Source of the DNA: Sphaerulina vaccinii
Taxonomy: Eukaryota > Ascomycota > Dothideomycetes > Mycosphaerellales > Mycosphaerellaceae
NCBI GenBank assembly: GCA_022570795.1
Contig: JAKUDP010000025.1
Coordinates: 1,193,001-1,257,000 of the forward strand
Direction: 5' to 3'
DNA: 64,000 bases
This document shows positions 31,730 to 41,418 of the stretch, piece after piece. Under the pieces are notes generated by a model. That model saw only the letters and a program-made list of their open reading frames with translations, did not search any database and had not been told where the DNA came from. A program made the translations under genes and the position numbers. Positions within the stretch are counted from its first letter, which is position 1. Each line of letters starts with the position of its first letter.

Positions 31730-32152
31730 ATGTCTCCAGGGGCACAGATTCCAGAAGACGGTCTGAGACAAGTGCCACCGCACACTTCTGGCGAGACTCT
31801 CAAATTCATCGTAAACTTATCCGCACATCTGGCCTGCATTGTGTACACTAGCATGTAACAGAAAGAGGCCACACTTCGAGGCGTGATTGACGAACAGACC
31901 GGCTCCAAACTCATTCAGTTCAACAAGACCTTGCAAGAGGCGAAGGTTGACGCGAAAGGGATGACGAAAGTTGACATGGAAAGAGAGCTAGCAATTATCA
32001 AGAATGTCGGAGAGACGTACATTGAGGCTGCACGAGTGTTCCAGAAGGGCTTGGCGAAAGGAGACCTAGTTGGCGTTACGGACGGCGTGAAGGACTTCTT
32101 GAGGACCCAAGCTGCCGCATTCGCAAGATCGGCCGCTATGAGTGGTCAGTGA
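31730..32152 (+). CDS. Conserved-looking small helical protein, function unknown
   Basis: Exons 31730-31810 and 31862-32152, intron 51 nt (GTAAAC...CACTAG...AACAG), 123 aa. The N-terminus (MSPGAQIPEDGLRQV) is polar. The rest is mostly helical with GSKLIQFNKTLQEAKVDAKG, ELAIIKNVGETYIEAARVF and DGVKDFLRTQAAAFARSAAMSG. No signal peptide or membrane span. A GTGAGA directly over the stop region could begin a further intron, so the C-terminus may be slightly longer. Family not recognised. Confidence 0.55.
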
Positions 32153-32366
32153 GAGATGCGCTACTGATGCTCATGAATGGTAGTCTCATCCCTTACAGGC
32201 ACCGATCAAAGTGAAACGCAGAAACATTGTCTTAGGTATACACATTCACTTCTAGCCGAAAGACACGAGATCTGCAGAGAGGCTTCAAGGCAGCTCGTGT
32301 TTAAAGTTCAATACAACAACACAATTGTTCGTAATTAAGCCCAAAGATTCGACAGCCGCCTCCGCC

Positions 32367-33030
32367 ATGGCTGCCTCCTCCGAAGACTACGAACAAGGTT
32401 ACCGAGATGGCTACACTGATGGTTTCACCGACGCTTCAGGAGAAGCCATTGCCGAGTACTTGGATGCCTTCCAAATTTCTGCTCATACTCCAGAGGAAGC
32501 TGAACCCGCCGGACAAGAACACAGCGATATGCTTCAGCCCATGGTATGTTCATTGTCAGCATTCGATTGCTCGAGCTAACACTTCTCAGAATGTCAGTAA
32601 GACGTCTTGGAAAGAGCGTGCCCAAATCACCAATCTTTCGACTCTACCGAACTCGTGGCTACCTCTACTACTTATACTTGTGATGCTATTTCTCGTCGTG
32701 TACTTCAAGCGCCACTGGCTAAGATCTCTCGTGCAGTCTCGCCGACGTCGCGACGCCAAAAGAGACGTTCATGACCCCGATCGCAGAGGGCTGCGCGCTC
32801 GGCCTTTCTCAGAGCACTCAAGACTCGTCGATCAAATTGTCGTAGCTAGCAAGAAGCATTTGCCTGAGATGACCCGTCGTCGGACTGGAGGCGCTCCCAA
32901 CGCTGATCCCAATTCTCGCGAGGCCTTTGAGGCTATTATGCGTGGTCTGGTCGATGTCATGGAGGCTGATCAGAAGATCTCGCCTGCAGTTTTCAAGCGA
33001 TGGATGAGAACGATCTTCGGGAGGAGATGA
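32367..33030 (+). CDS. Single-span membrane protein, function unknown
   Basis: Exons 32367-32543 and 32590-33030 with a 46-nt intron (GTATGT...GCTAAC...CTCAG), 205 aa. The N-terminus is acidic with a Tyr/Gly/Asp repeat-like stretch (EQGYRDGYTDGFTDASGEA). A membrane span (LPLLLILVMLFLVVYF) lies near residues 78-93, followed by a strongly basic segment (RSLVQSRRRRDAKRD) that suggests a cytosolic C-terminal side. The remainder is soluble and helical. Family not recognised. Confidence 0.62.
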
Positions 33031-33327
33031 GACAAATGAAGAAAACTCTGAGGGACTCGAAAGTGGTGTAGATCAGATGGCTCCAGAATGCCGCTTTTGT
33101 TGATGAGGCAGAAGAAGCCGGCATGCTGCGTGCTTGGGCGCTCCTGTATAGCTTGAAGCAGCACTGCATGACTTTTACAATCCACTCTTCTCATCCCGCC
33201 ATTTCACGTTTCTGCCACTGATTTACGCTCGAAGCTTCCAGTCTCAGTACAGACAAACAAACTAACCTAACAATATATCAGCCCCCTCCTCATCACTCCA
33301 TACTCACTCAGACCAACCGAGAACAGA

Positions 33328-33609
33328 ATGCCTGCCTCCATCCACCCAAGCGAAGGCATTCCCAAGCTGACCTTAGAGAAGGCCAAGCAAATGTATGTCG
33401 CACTCGACAAGCATACTCCTAGGCCTGGTGAGAAGAGAGACATCGATAAGCTCAAAGCAGATCTCAAAGTGTTGGAGGCAATGGAAAAGGAGGTTATGGG
33501 TGATGGGGATCTGGAGAAGGCTCTGAAGGAGGGCGTGGATGCTGCGAAGGAGATTGTTGTTGCTGATCTTAAGGTGGCGGAGGGGAAGTTGGCGGGAAGA
33601 AAGGAGTAG
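33328..33609 (+). CDS. Small soluble helical protein, function unknown
   Basis: Single exon, 93 aa, with a clean start after a pyrimidine-rich leader. Sequence is charged and helical (LTLEKAKQMYVALDKHTPRP, KLKADLKVLEAMEKEVMG, DAAKEIVVADLKVAEGKLAGRKE). No signal, no membrane span, no known domain. It sits between two other small unknown genes; nothing points to a shared role. Confidence 0.5.
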   Translation: MPASIHPSEGIPKLTLEKAKQMYVALDKHTPRPGEKRDIDKLKADLKVLEAMEKEVMGDGDLEKALKEGVDAAKEIVVADLKVAEGKLAGRKE

Positions 33610-33850
33610 TAGAGGGAGAAATGGTCTTGCTGATGAACGATCTGGCATGCTGCATGTGGCAGACTGTTCCGCGGAAGTTCGTCAATTTCGAACAGGGGTC
33701 GTTACTATGCTTGTCAATGTTCAGACAGAGCACAAGGGAGGGGCTGAATCAGGCTTGCAGAGAACCGCGAGCTTACGTAGTTCGTAGCGAACCTGAACGA
33801 ACGGAGTCTTTGATCACTCTACTTCAATCTCTGCCTCCCCCTCTTCATGC

Positions 33851-34995
33851 CTACCCAGGCCTCGAATGCCCATCATGATCCAACTTCGTCGTATTCTCAT
33901 CCATAACCTGCTGTGCAAACTGAACAGTATCTTGTCTCTTTGGTGGTGGCATCGCGTCCTCGTCTTTCTTCAGCTCAGGCGGATCGGCTTCTGGCTTATC
34001 AGCGAACAAGTCCATGATGGCGCCTTTGCCTGTGGCACGTTGATAGATGGCAAAGCTGGTGCCGAATTCGCGATGAGCGCCGACTTGAATCGCTTTGAGG
34101 AGTTCTACGGCGAAGTTCTGGCAGTTGTTGCTGATGAGATTGTATGCGGGTCGTGTTGAGCGCCTGCGCAGCATCAGTAAATGGCAGTGCGGAGTAGAGA
34201 GCTGGTACTTACATGTTGTGGATAGTCATCTGGCTGGCTTGTCGAAGAGCTTGATCATTGAAACGTGTCTTGCCCACTTCGAAAAGATGCCAGTCGTCTC
34301 GATTGAGCTTCTCGTTGATGTAGATGACATCAAGGTTCTCGTCCTGCACATATTGTCAACCATTGGCGGTACGTAGAAGCATGTGAGGGCTGGTAAGTCA
34401 TACCATCCACAGCTGATGTACATAGTCACCGACAATCACAGCCCAATGCTGTGTGGGATCTGGATATGTGCCAATCTTGGCTTGGATCTGTTTGCCAATG
34501 ATAGTGGCTGCGAACCACTTTCCAGTCGCGCCAGCTACTGGATGCTGTGGTGCGGTATGGTCAATGCTGCGCTCTACGATCTGCCAAGCGAAGAGTACTC
34601 ACACATCCCAGCTCTACGTTTCTAGGCTCGCCACTGACTAGCGCTTCACCTTCAGGGACTACATCAGGTCGAGCACCAAGACCAGCTGCCTTCTTCAGCT
34701 TCTCGCTCGCCTCGTTGGCTTCCTTCGCAGTCCATGACGAAGCTTGCTTGAAGTACTGCTTCGCGTAGTCTGACATGGTGCTCTTCTGTGCGGCATCACT
34801 TTCGACGACATCTTTGGCATTATCGGGTGATGGTTCAGGCTCCTTGGTTTCCTTTGGGTTTTTCTTAAAGTACTGTTTCATGGACGCTGTCATCGCGCTG
34901 GGCGACATGGATTTCTTCCTCTCCTCGGCGGCTCCATCTTCAGGCGTCGGCTCTCTCGAGCCGTCTCTGTCCTTGTTCCGCTTGAACAAGTTCAT
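33851..34995 (-). CDS. Papain-fold-like (PPPDE/LRAT-type) protein with disordered N-terminus
   Basis: Four exons: 34995-34603, 34544-34404, 34343-34213 and 34163-33851, with introns of 58, 60 and 49 nt; 325 aa, frame intact. The first ~120 residues are Ser/Lys/Glu-rich and contain two related segments, MTASMKQYFKKN and MSDYAKQYFKQA. The second half has HWAVIVGDYVHQLWM, later WHLFEVGKTRFND, and NLISNNCQNFAVELLKAI. An HWA..VG His and a downstream NNC-x-x-F Cys, in this order, are the hallmarks of circularly permuted papain-like folds (PPPDE/LRAT/NlpC). A thiol hydrolase acting on (poly)peptides or lipids is therefore possible. Superfamily assignment is inference. Confidence 0.6.
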
Positions 34996-35516
34996 GTTCG
35001 GTTCATGTGAGGTCGTCTTGGTGATCCTGGTGGATCTTCTAGCAGGGTTTGAGGCCACCGGGCCGGGTACCAGGTCTGAGTGATATGGTCTCACGTGTCA
35101 ATAATGGTACAAATCAATTCTTGAGGCGGTTCGAGACCTGAAAGTCAACAGTCCGAAGATACCGATCGTTCGTGATCGTGTGTCAGACGTGGCACAGCGA
35201 AACTCCAAAGTTCATGTTGCCGTCGCTACCATATCTGGCAAGTCTTTGCGAAGTGAATGATCTTGGCTAGCGTGAAATAGACCAATGGCTGACACCGCGC
35301 CGATGCCGGATTTCTCAAGCCGAGGACAGATAGCGGGCGAGAGGGGAGTCTACTTGGTGTCACGGCGACGAGCTCATTCTGCTAGTCAAACATTATCATT
35401 TCTCACTTGATCTACATCTGACACCCCATTGACACCGCTCTTCTGAACTCGTCGTCTCTTTAGCTAGAAGACAGCGAGCTCGTGTCATACTATACTACAC
35501 TACCTATACCACGAAT
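34996..35516. other. Divergent promoter region
   Basis: Between the divergent papain-fold-like gene and the aldehyde dehydrogenase gene. No ORF with support. Confidence 0.4.
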
Positions 35517-37299
35517 ATGTCGACTCGCCGAATTGTATCGAAGGGAAAGCTACTCCAGAGCTTGACACTACGCCCTACTGCTCCAGTTGCAGCGCGATTC
35601 GCCAGAATGCCTCAAAATCCCAATGCTGGGCAGGTCGCTGTACGAAGACTACACGCCACGACACGACACCTCCAAGGCACAACATCAGCAGCGACGACTG
35701 CCACAGAATATCCTACCACACACGAGAAGGTCTCGCAGCCAATCGACACTCAAAACTTCATCGACAACAAGTTTGTCGCTTCTCAGGCTACACAATGGAT
35801 AGATCTGCATGATCCATCTACCAACAATCTTGTCACACGCGTGCCACAGGCCACAGATGCGGAGCTGAAGGCTGCAGTAGACAGCGCCGAGAAGGCATTC
35901 CCAGGATGGAAAGCTACTAGCGTGCTGCACAGGCAGAGTATCATGTTCAAGTATGTGGCGTTGATCAAAGAGAACTGGGACCGCCTAGCTGCGAGCATCA
36001 CGCTTGAGCAGGGTAAGACATTCGGAGATGCCAAAGGCGACGTTCTTCGTGGTCTGCAGGTCGCTGAAAACGCCTGTGGTATCACGACCCAGATGACAGG
36101 AGAGGTCCTCGAAGTGTCCAAGGATATGGAAACTCGCTCGTACCGCGAGCCTTTGGGCATCGTGGCAGCTATCTGCCCATTCAACTTCCCAGCCATGATT
36201 CCGCTATGGACCATTCCAATTGCTGCAGTCGCTGGAAACACAGTCATCATCAAGCCTTCAGAGCGCGACCCTGGTGCCACCATGATTCTTGCTGAGCTTG
36301 CTGAGAAGGCTGGATTCCCTCCTGGAGTGATCAACATCATTCACGGCGCGGCCAAGACTGTGGACTTCATCATTGACGAGCCTCGCATCAAGGCTATCTC
36401 ATTCGTCGGGTCCAACAAGGCTGGTGAGTACATCTACACCCGTGGCAGTGCACAAGGCAAGCGTGTCCAAGCCAACTTGGGAGCCAAGAACCACGCCGCA
36501 GTCCTGCCAGACTGCAACAAGAACGCGACTCTGAACGCTATTGCTGGTGCTGCCTTCGGTGCTGCAGGACAGAGGTGCATGGCTCTTTCAACACTCGTGT
36601 TCGTTGGCGAGACCAAGGACTGGGCACCAGAGATTGCTGAGCGTGCTAAGAATCTGAACATGAATGGTGGCTTTGAGGAGGGCGCAGATCTTGGCCCAGT
36701 CATCTCACCACAAGCAAAGGAGAGGATCGAAAGCCTTATCGCGTCTGCTGAGAAAGAAGGCGCCACTATCGTCCTTGATGGACGTGGTGCAAAGCCACAG
36801 GACAGCAAATACGCCAATGGCAACTGGGTGAGTGTCACGGTATCATGAGCAGCTTGTGAGTGTCTACTAACAGGGTTTCCAGGTCGGACCAACGATCATT
36901 GCCAATGTGACAAAAGACATGACCTGCTATAAGGAGGAAATTTTCGGCCCAGTCCTTGTCTGCCTGAACGTCCCAACCCTCGACGACGCGATCAAGCTCA
37001 TCAACGAGAACGAGTACGGAAACGGAACTGCAATCTTCACAGCTTCCGGCGCGACAGCAGGGAAGTTCCAGAAAGAGATCGAGGCTGGACAAGTTGGTAT
37101 CAACGTGCCAATCCCTGTGCCGTTGCCCATGTTCAGCTTCACTGGAAACAAGAAGTCGGTCGCTGGAGGTGGAGCAAACACATTCTACGGCAAGCCTGGC
37201 TTGAACTTCTACACGCAACAAAAGACTGTGACGAGTTTGTGGAGGAGTGAAGATGCGATCAGCACAAGGGCGACTGTCAACATGCCTACGCAGTCGTAG
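35517..37299 (+). CDS. Methylmalonate-semialdehyde dehydrogenase, mitochondrial (ALDH6 type)
   Basis: Exons 35517-36827 and 36883-37299; 55-nt intron with CTACTAAC. The acceptor at 36882 was preferred to the CTAACAG just before because it yields NW-VGPT as in relatives; 575 aa. The N-terminus is Arg-rich and acid-free (MSTRRIVSKGKLLQSLTLRP), a mitochondrial presequence. The core has PFNFPAMIPLWTIP, GNTVIIKPSERDPG, ISFVGSNKAGEYIY, the ALDH6-type NLGAKNHAAVLPD in place of the usual ELGGK with catalytic Glu, and the active-site Cys in GAAGQRCMALST. It converts malonate or methylmalonate semialdehyde to acetyl- or propionyl-CoA in valine, thymine and inositol breakdown, using NAD+ and CoA. Confidence 0.93.
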
Positions 37300-37698
37300 A
37301 GAATCACATTGCTTGCATACAACAGTGTATAGTGTCAGGCTGAAGGGCTATGTGAGATTACCAGATTGACGGGCGACATAGTGCACATAAATCTGCTAAG
37401 TCCGGTATATGCGGCGACCACGAGCATTCCTAGCCAAGCCCTGCCCTAGCCAGGGCCGCAGAAGGAGCATATGACTTTGATCTTGCATGATCTTCAGGTT
37501 GGGGTCGCACTTGCACAAACGACGTCGTTGCAGCAAATTGTAGTGGTCCTTAAAGCCGGTTCAAGGTGGATGTGATGATCAAGCAAGCTCTACAGATCAT
37601 AAAACACGACTTCCATCAGCTGTTCTTTCCCGCATGCACCCAACACGCTCACATCTTGACAGAACCACTTCTCTTCCACTCTATTCCTGACAGCAACG
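37300..37698. other. Intergenic, nothing recognised
   Basis: 3' region of the aldehyde dehydrogenase and promoter of the SDR gene. No ORF. Confidence 0.4.
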
Positions 37699-38718
37699 AT
37701 GCCTCCACCACAAGGCACCCCAAACATCCTCGAAGGTCCAGGTGAGTGCACAAGACAACAGTCTCAACTTGCGTTCCACTTCCCCTATACACAGCGGCCA
37801 TGTGCAACTTCCAACATACTGACCTGGCCAACAGGTGACTACACCACAACCAAGAAAGTTTTCTCGGACACATACCCTTTCATCTCACCCAAAAAGGCCA
37901 ATCCCTCTGGCAAATCAGTCCTCATCACAGGCGCCTCTCGTGGTCTAGGCCAAACAATGGCCATAGCCTTCGCAGAAGCGGGCGCTACCACAATCGTAGT
38001 CGCAGCACGCGGAGACTTGTCTAAGACTGTTGAGCTGGTCCACGCAGCAGCTACAGAGGCGAATCGTCCTGATCCAAAGGTACTGCCAGTTACTGTGGAT
38101 ATCTCAGACAACGCCAGCGTCGAAGCAGCAGCGAAGCTTTGTCGCGAAGAACTTCTTGGAGGGCGACTTGATATCCTAATCAACAATGCCGGCATATTCT
38201 CCGGAACCGGTCCACTCGCAGAAACTGATCCTGAAATTTGGTGGAATTGTATGACTGTCAATGTGAAAGGTCCTTATCTCATGATCCGAGCTTTTCTCCC
38301 CTTATTACTCGCCTCCGAACTCAAGACGATCATAAACGTAGCTTCAGTAGGCGCACAACTCATAACTCCCGGTAACAGTGCATATCAAACCTCAAAACTC
38401 GCTGTGATGAGATTGACGGAGTTCGTGGCTGAGGAGTATGGAGAGAAAGGAGTTGTGGCTATATCGGTACATCCGGGGAATGTTCTGACTGAGATTGTTG
38501 GGATGGGAGAGGGATTGCCAGAGGAGTTGAAGAGTGTGTTTACGGAGACGCCGAGACTGTGTGCGGATAGTTTGGTGTTTTTGTGTAATGGGGAGAGGAG
38601 AGAGTGGTTGAGTGGGAGGTATGTGAATTTGACTTGGGATATGGAGGAGTTTATTGGTGAGGAGAAGAAGAGGGAGATTGTTGAGGGGGATAAGTTGAAG
38701 GTTAGGATGGTGGTTTGA
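37699..38718 (+). CDS. Short-chain dehydrogenase/reductase (classical SDR)
   Basis: Exons 37699-37741 and 37835-38718 give 308 aa. The 93-nt intron (GTGAGT...TACTGAC...AACAG) has no in-frame stop, so unspliced mRNA would encode a 339-residue form with 31 odd residues; the spliced version joins NILEGPG to DYTTTKK. Classical SDR signs are the cofactor loop SVLITGASRGLGQTMA, VVAARGDLSK after strand 2, DILINNAGIF, the catalytic Ser in NVASVG and Tyr/Lys in SAYQTSKLAV, then VHPGNVLTE. NAD(P)H-dependent oxidation or reduction of an unknown small alcohol or ketone. No lesion. Confidence 0.88.
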   Translation: MPPPQGTPNILEGPGECTRQQSQLAFHFPYTQRPCATSNILTWPTGDYTTTKKVFSDTYPFISPKKANPSGKSVLITGASRGLGQTMAIAFAEAGATTIVVAARGDLSKTVELVHAAATEANRPDPKVLPVTVDISDNASVEAAAKLCREELLGGRLDILINNAGIFSGTGPLAETDPEIWWNCMTVNVKGPYLMIRAFLPLLLASELKTIINVASVGAQLITPGNSAYQTSKLAVMRLTEFVAEEYGEKGVVAISVHPGNVLTEIVGMGEGLPEELKSVFTETPRLCADSLVFLCNGERREWLSGRYVNLTWDMEEFIGEEKKREIVEGDKLKVRMVV

Positions 38719-38771
38719 GAGGTGAGTTGAATGCACGTTGGCCAATACTCGGTGTTAAGGATGTGATTCTT

Positions 38772-40802
38772 CTAGTCATCTTTCTTTCCATCCTTGGCCC
38801 AGCTGGCTTGAATACTAGAGCAGACAGCTACATAATCATTCCACTTCTGCTCACTCTCAATCACGCCTTCTCCAGTCCAGAACATGGTCCAATTGCTGTC
38901 TGGTATTTGCCAGCTACCTGCTGCTCGCTCAAAGTACCACTTGTTGACTGGATTGTCTTTCCTGCTACGCCAGCATACGCCGTTCGGGAAACAGCTGCGG
39001 ACCATAGCCTGGAACACAATGTCTGCGACACCGCTGGACCCCTGTGATGTCTGCAAGACTGCAAACTTATCGAGGTATGGCACTAGACGTTGTGGATCAT
39101 TGACTCCAGGTGGCATTTCCCAGGTCAAGAGAGCGCCTCCTTCGTATTGGCCAGCGACTATTATGCCGGCGATCCGGCCATGTACGCGTTGGAGATAGTT
39201 GCCAACATTGAGCTTGCGTCTGAAGCTGTCCTCGATCAAGTGTACTAGACGCGGTAAGTCGACTCGTGGATCTTTGTCGAGTTTGAGAGGAGTCCTTCCG
39301 CCGGCAGGCTTCTGCCAACCAAGGAGACGATCGGCAGCAGGGATGACAATGAGTGGCATGCCTTTCCTAAGAACAGTACTTGCTTCCGTCATAGGTGTAA
39401 GGTCGTGGTCATGTTCCGATGCATGTAATCGGCCTGCAGGCAGTGATGATGAGATCACAGGCTTGTTGGTGAGTAGGTTGTGGATGAGGGGATTCTTCTG
39501 TCGTCGAGTCCCTGCTGCCATGGGTGGCATAGCTGCATTCGCCGCCTCGGAGGAACTTGCTGCTTCTTGTGGCGAGACGATGAGTCCCGAAGATGATGAA
39601 GGAAGCAAGTGTAGACACCTGCGAACTAGCTCGAGGTTGTCTCGATGTTGATCGTAGAACGCAGGACCTCTTGGATGACTGCTGTCGCCTCGTGCTGCTT
39701 CGGCATATTCTGCAAGCTCACTTTCCACCAGATCATACTCCTGCTCTAGATTGATGAATACATGGGCCCCATGCCCTCTGTGTTTACTGGGCACACCTCC
39801 GACAGTATCAAGGACCACTATTCGGTCTAGGGAGACTTCGTTTGCATCGAGCACAGCTTCTGGGTTGATAGGCTTGTCTTTGCCGGTAAGATGTTTCGTC
39901 AAAGCCGCCATAATGTCTGCAGCTTGCACTTGTACAAGCTGACCCGCCGAGGTGTAGGCAAGAGATGATACGATTGGCACCATACCTCGTCGTAAGGGGT
40001 CTAGGATGAGATTGGGCATAGTGACCTGTAGCTCTGACGTATCGATCCCATGTTCCCAGTGGTCCTCGAACATTTCCAGTGCATTCGGCACAGATCGAGC
40101 GCCCTCAGGATTATGCCGGTCTATCGCATCACACAAGCGATCTGCTTGCTGTGCGAAGACTCGGCGTAATGTTTTCACATCTGCTAATTGATCGGCGTGC
40201 CCTTCTGCTTGGACATTGCTCGTGTTGATATCCAGAACCAGAATCATAGCCATATCTAGCTTGACTAGCTGCGCAATCGTCCTGGCCAGGCCATCCAGAG
40301 TGACATCGTCAATCGATTCCGGCGCTTTGAGGCATGCTAATGCAACGTGTAGTTCTTCTACAGGCTCTGATTTCTGCTGTTCTCGTACAGCATCTTGAGC
40401 GGAGAACTGCGGGCTGTCTGCAATAGCTCGAGCTGGAGTATATAGGCCTCCCAGATTAACACCAGTTTGATCAAGCCGGTCTTGAGCCTTTCGAAGCAGG
40501 TTGTTAGTCTCTTCTTGCTGTGCAGAGTTGCTTGGTCCGAGGTAGGCAGTGGTCCTAGCAGACTGCTTGAATCGGGCCAGGTATTGTTTGGCATCTCGTC
40601 TGGTGGCACTGGCGTTAAGCACGTTCACCAGAAGTTCTCGCTGGGCAGCGGTGTCTTCTGATCTCGCGGCGTGCTTGCCATTGAGATTTTGGTTTGGGGG
40701 TGTTGTAGAATTTGAGTAAACTCGCCCGCATTGGCGAAGGGTCAACTTCTTAAGTCCCCCGTATGCGTTTGCCTTTCCAGACGCCAACATAGAGGTAGTC
40801 AT
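38772..40802 (-). CDS. ARG2: Acetylglutamate synthase (amino-acid acetyltransferase), mitochondrial
   Basis: Intronless, 676 aa from the ATG at 40802, which begins a mitochondrial-type leader (MTTSMLASGKANAYGGLKK). Family marks include AAQRELLVNVLNASATRRDAK near the start, a degenerate amino-acid-kinase-like middle (PEAVLDANEVSLDRIVVLDT, GAHVFINLEQEYD), and the C-terminal GNAT domain with IAGIIVAGQYEGGALLTWE, PYLDKFAVLQTSQGSSGVAD and KWYFERAAGSW. This enzyme makes N-acetylglutamate, the first step of arginine synthesis, in mitochondria. TGAGTCG at 41036-41042 is one base off the Gcn4/CPC1 site usual for arginine genes. Divergent from SMC2, 616 bp between the ATGs. Confidence 0.93.
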   Translation of the reverse strand: MTTSMLASGKANAYGGLKKLTLRQCGRVYSNSTTPPNQNLNGKHAARSEDTAAQRELLVNVLNASATRRDAKQYLARFKQSARTTAYLGPSNSAQQEETNNLLRKAQDRLDQTGVNLGGLYTPARAIADSPQFSAQDAVREQQKSEPVEELHVALACLKAPESIDDVTLDGLARTIAQLVKLDMAMILVLDINTSNVQAEGHADQLADVKTLRRVFAQQADRLCDAIDRHNPEGARSVPNALEMFEDHWEHGIDTSELQVTMPNLILDPLRRGMVPIVSSLAYTSAGQLVQVQAADIMAALTKHLTGKDKPINPEAVLDANEVSLDRIVVLDTVGGVPSKHRGHGAHVFINLEQEYDLVESELAEYAEAARGDSSHPRGPAFYDQHRDNLELVRRCLHLLPSSSSGLIVSPQEAASSSEAANAAMPPMAAGTRRQKNPLIHNLLTNKPVISSSLPAGRLHASEHDHDLTPMTEASTVLRKGMPLIVIPAADRLLGWQKPAGGRTPLKLDKDPRVDLPRLVHLIEDSFRRKLNVGNYLQRVHGRIAGIIVAGQYEGGALLTWEMPPGVNDPQRLVPYLDKFAVLQTSQGSSGVADIVFQAMVRSCFPNGVCWRSRKDNPVNKWYFERAAGSWQIPDSNWTMFWTGEGVIESEQKWNDYVAVCSSIQASWAKDGKKDD

Positions 40803-41418
40803 TTTCCATGTCACAGAACTGGCGGTAAAGACTGTGGAAGTCGTCTTTGACAATAAGATCGCAATAGCTGATACCGAGGTCTGTCCGCGTAGTACTGCAG
40901 CCTTCCCGTGTCAAGACCACTGGCTTACGTGTAAGAAGGTTCCATGTGTGCAGTGTTGAAACGGTAAAAGAGAGTATCGTGGGAGATGATGTGTAGTGAC
41001 AAAGTGCCGCAAGTATGAATCAACTACGTCGACCGTGAGTCGAGCTGTTGTTATCTTATCTGATCGAGGCACTTTTTGCAGAGGCTTGATCAAGCGTGGG
41101 GCCTGTAACGGACCAATTCTCGCTTGTGAGCGTGGGTTATGTTACAACCAAGAGTTGTAGTGTCGGCCGAACAGAATTTGGTGCAGAACTGGACTGGACT
41201 GGCAATCGTGATCGCTGTTCTTGCCGTGTGATCTTGGCTCTTTCGCGTTCGGGAGGCGCGTGCGTGAAACCAGGGTCCAGCCAGCCAGCGTGAAGTCGGC
41301 TTTGTTTACCACGCGTAAACAGAACACGCTCTGTCAATGACAACGACACCGACTATGCTCACCTAACGAAACGCAGCGCCAGCACACACGGGAGACGCGA
41401 TACAGAGACGAAGGAAAG
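40803..41418. other. Divergent promoter region of ARG2 and SMC2
   Basis: Holds a near-consensus Gcn4/CPC1 site (41036-41042, TGAGTCG) toward ARG2, and an ACGCGT with adjoining GTAAACA toward SMC2. No ORF with support. Confidence 0.4.
41311..41321 (+). promoter_or_regulatory. ACGCGTAAACA: MCB box overlapping a forkhead-type site before SMC2
   Basis: ACGCGT (41311-41316) runs into GTAAACA (41315-41321), 98-108 nt before the SMC2 ATG. MCB boxes bind MBF and GTAAACA binds forkhead factors in yeasts, both cell-cycle regulators. The surrounding GTTTACCACGCGTAAAC is a near-palindrome. Functional meaning is inferred from position. Confidence 0.4.
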
